Made by a program: the position numbers and the translations under genes. A stretch of DNA of 6,511 bases from Nitrospira defluvii (GTDB taxonomy: Bacteria > Nitrospirota > Nitrospiria > Nitrospirales > Nitrospiraceae), in contig JACQHN010000388.1 in assembly GCA_016199015.1 (NCBI GenBank), positions 1-6,511 of the forward strand, read 5' to 3'. Positions 6,465 to 6,511 of this stretch are shown in pieces (the stretch's first letter is position 1; each line of letters opens with the position of its first letter). The notes under the pieces are model-generated. The model saw only the letters and a program-made list of their open reading frames with translations, was not told the origin of the DNA and ran no database searches.

Positions 6465-6511
6465 GGTCCCATCGTCTAGCTTGGCCTAGGACGGAGCCCT
6501 CTCAAGGCTCA
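6465..6511 (+). tRNA. tRNA-Glu(CTC), 5' part, cut by the window end
   Basis: The first 44 positions or so of a glutamate tRNA are present. The acceptor 5' strand is GGTCCCA (6465-6471), followed by T8 and C9. The D stem is GTCT with GGAC. The anticodon stem is GAGCC (6494-6498) with GGCTC (6506-6510) and is fully paired. The loop is CTCTCAA with anticodon CTC at 6501-6503, which reads GAG codons. The G-T-C-T-A-G start of the D arm is typical of bacterial tRNA-Glu. The variable loop, T arm and 3' acceptor strand lie beyond the window, so pairing of the acceptor stem cannot be checked. Confidence 0.9.

Overview
The window looks like a chromosomal piece of a moderately GC-rich Gram-negative bacterium. 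The cell-envelope features (a lipoprotein and a Sec-exported, disulfide-rich protein) support this. A Nitrospira-like organism is my best guess, from general gene style and the presence of a GlnRS; it is an inference, not something the sequence proves. No mobile element, CRISPR array or integration site is visible.

Layout from left to right. (1) Bases 2-67 hold the last codons of a gene entering from the left, possibly an acyl-carrier-protein-like product. (2) After about 200 bases without a gene, which end in an unusual double Shine-Dalgarno leader, comes a class I SAM-dependent methyltransferase (268-1008, +). (3) Converging on it is a small zinc-ribbon protein gene (1037-1372, -). Upstream of that on the same strand lies full-length glnS, glutaminyl-tRNA synthetase (1525-3228, -). 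The 152 bases between these two genes show nothing convincing. (4) Divergent from glnS is a 381-residue exported protein (3432-4577, +). Its 18 cysteines fall into nine pairs, and its C-terminal third is a regular 33-34-residue repeat. This is the most novel object here. (5) A 207-base convergent gap separates it from a minus-strand cluster of three genes, read right to left: a lipoprotein with a fibronectin-III-like domain (5867-6301), an uncharacterised beta-rich protein (5214-5738) and a DUF6941-like protein (4785-5198). (6) At the right edge a divergent promoter region leads to a tRNA-Glu(CTC) gene cut off by the window end.

How the parts relate. Two elements belong to translation: glnS and tRNA-Glu. 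They are about 3 kb apart and not an operon. The three minus-strand genes at the right are probably co-transcribed, since the last two are only 15 bases apart. Their products are all small and beta-rich, but no shared function can be read from the sequence. The exported cysteine-pair protein appears to be transcribed alone.
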